In this document: positions 63,400-64,000 of the stretch, one piece after another
Numbering within the stretch: the first letter of the stretch is position 1
How the letters are laid out: each line of letters opens with the position of its first letter
Source: Rhizobium lentis
Lineage (GTDB): Bacteria; Pseudomonadota; Alphaproteobacteria; Rhizobiales; Rhizobiaceae
Length of the DNA stretch: 64,000 bases
NCBI RefSeq assembly: GCF_014200175.1
Contig: NZ_JACHBD010000005.1
Location: 62,001-126,000 of the forward strand
Direction of reading: 5' to 3'
Translations under genes and position numbers: made by a program
The notes under the pieces: model-generated
Database searches by the model: none
What the model was told of the DNA's origin: nothing
Seen by the model: the letters and a program-made list of their open reading frames with translations, nothing else

Positions 63400-64000
63400 G
63401 CGAACGTCTCGATCATCTTGCCGGGCGCACCGTCATCGTCGGCAGCGGCCTGGCTGGGCTGATGACCGCACTGACGTTGGCGCCGGAACCCTCCGTCATC
63501 GTTACGCGCGCTGCCCTCGGCACACAGACCTCGAGCGCCTGGGCGCAAGGCGGCATCGCCGCCGCCATCGGCGCCGACGACAGCGCGGCGCTGCACCTGG
63601 CCGATACGCTTGCGGCCGGCGACGGGCTCTGCGATCGGCCCGTCGCGGCCGGCATCATTGCCGGGGCGCCGTCGGCAATTGCAGCGCTGGAACAGGCCGG
63701 CGTGCGCTTCGACCGCAATGCGGCGGGAGAGTTCTCGCTCGGACTGGAGGCGGCCCATAAACGCCGCCGCATCGTCCATGCCGAAGGCGACGGATCGGGT
63801 GCGGCAATCATCGCCGCCCTGGTGCGGGCCGTGGCGCAGACGCCCACCATATCCGTGCTCGAAGGCTTCGAAGCGCGGCGGATTCTGATGGACGGCGACG
63901 AGGTCGCCGGCCTGCTCTGCGCAACCGAGGGTGGAGCCGCCATCCTGCCGACCGGAAAGGTGGTCCTCGCCACCGGCGGCATCGGCGGTCTTTATGATGC
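63396..64000 (+). CDS. nadB: L-aspartate oxidase NadB, N-terminal part
   Basis: The frame starts at the ATG overlapping the nadA stop and stays open to the right edge of the window, so the gene is cut at its 3' end (201 codons visible). It has the FAD-binding [31 protein letters not shown] (a strong NadB/succinate-dehydrogenase flavoprotein signature) and [14 protein letters not shown], with the active-site region of the family. It oxidises L-aspartate to iminoaspartate, the NadA substrate. nadC probably follows outside the window. Confidence 0.95.
   Translation, partial: MSERLDHLAGRTVIVGSGLAGLMTALTLAPEPSVIVTRAALGTQTSSAWAQGGIAAAIGADDSAALHLADTLAAGDGLCDRPVAAGIIAGAPSAIAALEQAGVRFDRNAAGEFSLGLEAAHKRRRIVHAEGDGSGAAIIAALVRAVAQTPTISVLEGFEARRILMDGDEVAGLLCATEGGAAILPTGKVVLATGGIGGLYD

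Overview
The window reads as part of a secondary replicon (chromid or large plasmid) of a Rhizobium of the etli/leguminosarum type. Four things point there: a broken repABC-type repA with a parS-like palindrome, a cobFGHIJKLM block with a nadQ-nadA-nadB block on the same replicon (from memory, the R. etli plasmid p42e carries both sets), a bgsBA mixed-linkage beta-glucan pair, and mocC/mocDEF-like genes. The DNA is GC-rich and densely coded. Genes are packed into operons joined by many 4-bp ATGA stop/start overlaps. I saw no rRNA, tRNA or CRISPR array.

Layout. 1-0.3 kb: end of a prepilin peptidase. 0.5-8.6 kb: an SMP-30-type lactonase, a Dpp/Opp-type ABC importer (both minus strand), then an IclR regulator and an RraA-family protein (plus strand). 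8.6-15.7 kb: a glycerol-3-phosphate/glycerophosphodiester operon ugpB-A-E-C-Q, a DeoR regulator and a HAD phosphatase, with two matching palindromes upstream. 15.8-19.0 kb: bgsB-bgsA, lying between the 3' end of the HAD gene and a second, 92% identical copy of that same 3' end. 19.6-27.8 kb: a compact eight-gene operon on the minus strand with a split Rieske oxygenase, a GST-like protein, an amidohydrolase of the 8-oxoguanine deaminase type and a BMP-type nucleoside/purine ABC importer. 27.9-28.2 kb: an acylphosphatase-like protein without its catalytic residues.

28.8-46.4 kb: a giant LEPR-motif/DUF4347/cadherin-VCBS adhesin, now in two reading frames, followed by a TolC-like lipoprotein, two HlyD-type adaptors (one frameshifted) and an M50 metalloprotease fused to a HlyD domain. 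No ABC or RND pump is present. This is the best candidate for an undescribed export/processing system. 46.4-48.4 kb: mostly non-coding DNA with fragments of an IS481 transposase, an IS630 transposase and repA, then the parS-like site. 48.5-55.5 kb: aerobic cobalamin genes cobF-G-H-I-J, cobK (opposite strand), cobL, cobM. 55.6-61.3 kb: mocC-like isomerase, LacI regulator, mocD-mocE-mocF-like oxygenase system and a PanB paralogue. 61.4-64 kb: nadQ, two NadQ-type operators, nadA and the start of nadB.

Functionally the window joins scavenging systems (peptides or related solutes, glycerol phosphodiesters, purines, rhizopine-like compounds), cofactor synthesis (B12, NAD) and surface functions (beta-glucan, giant adhesin). 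All identifications come from reading protein motifs by eye; no database search was run.
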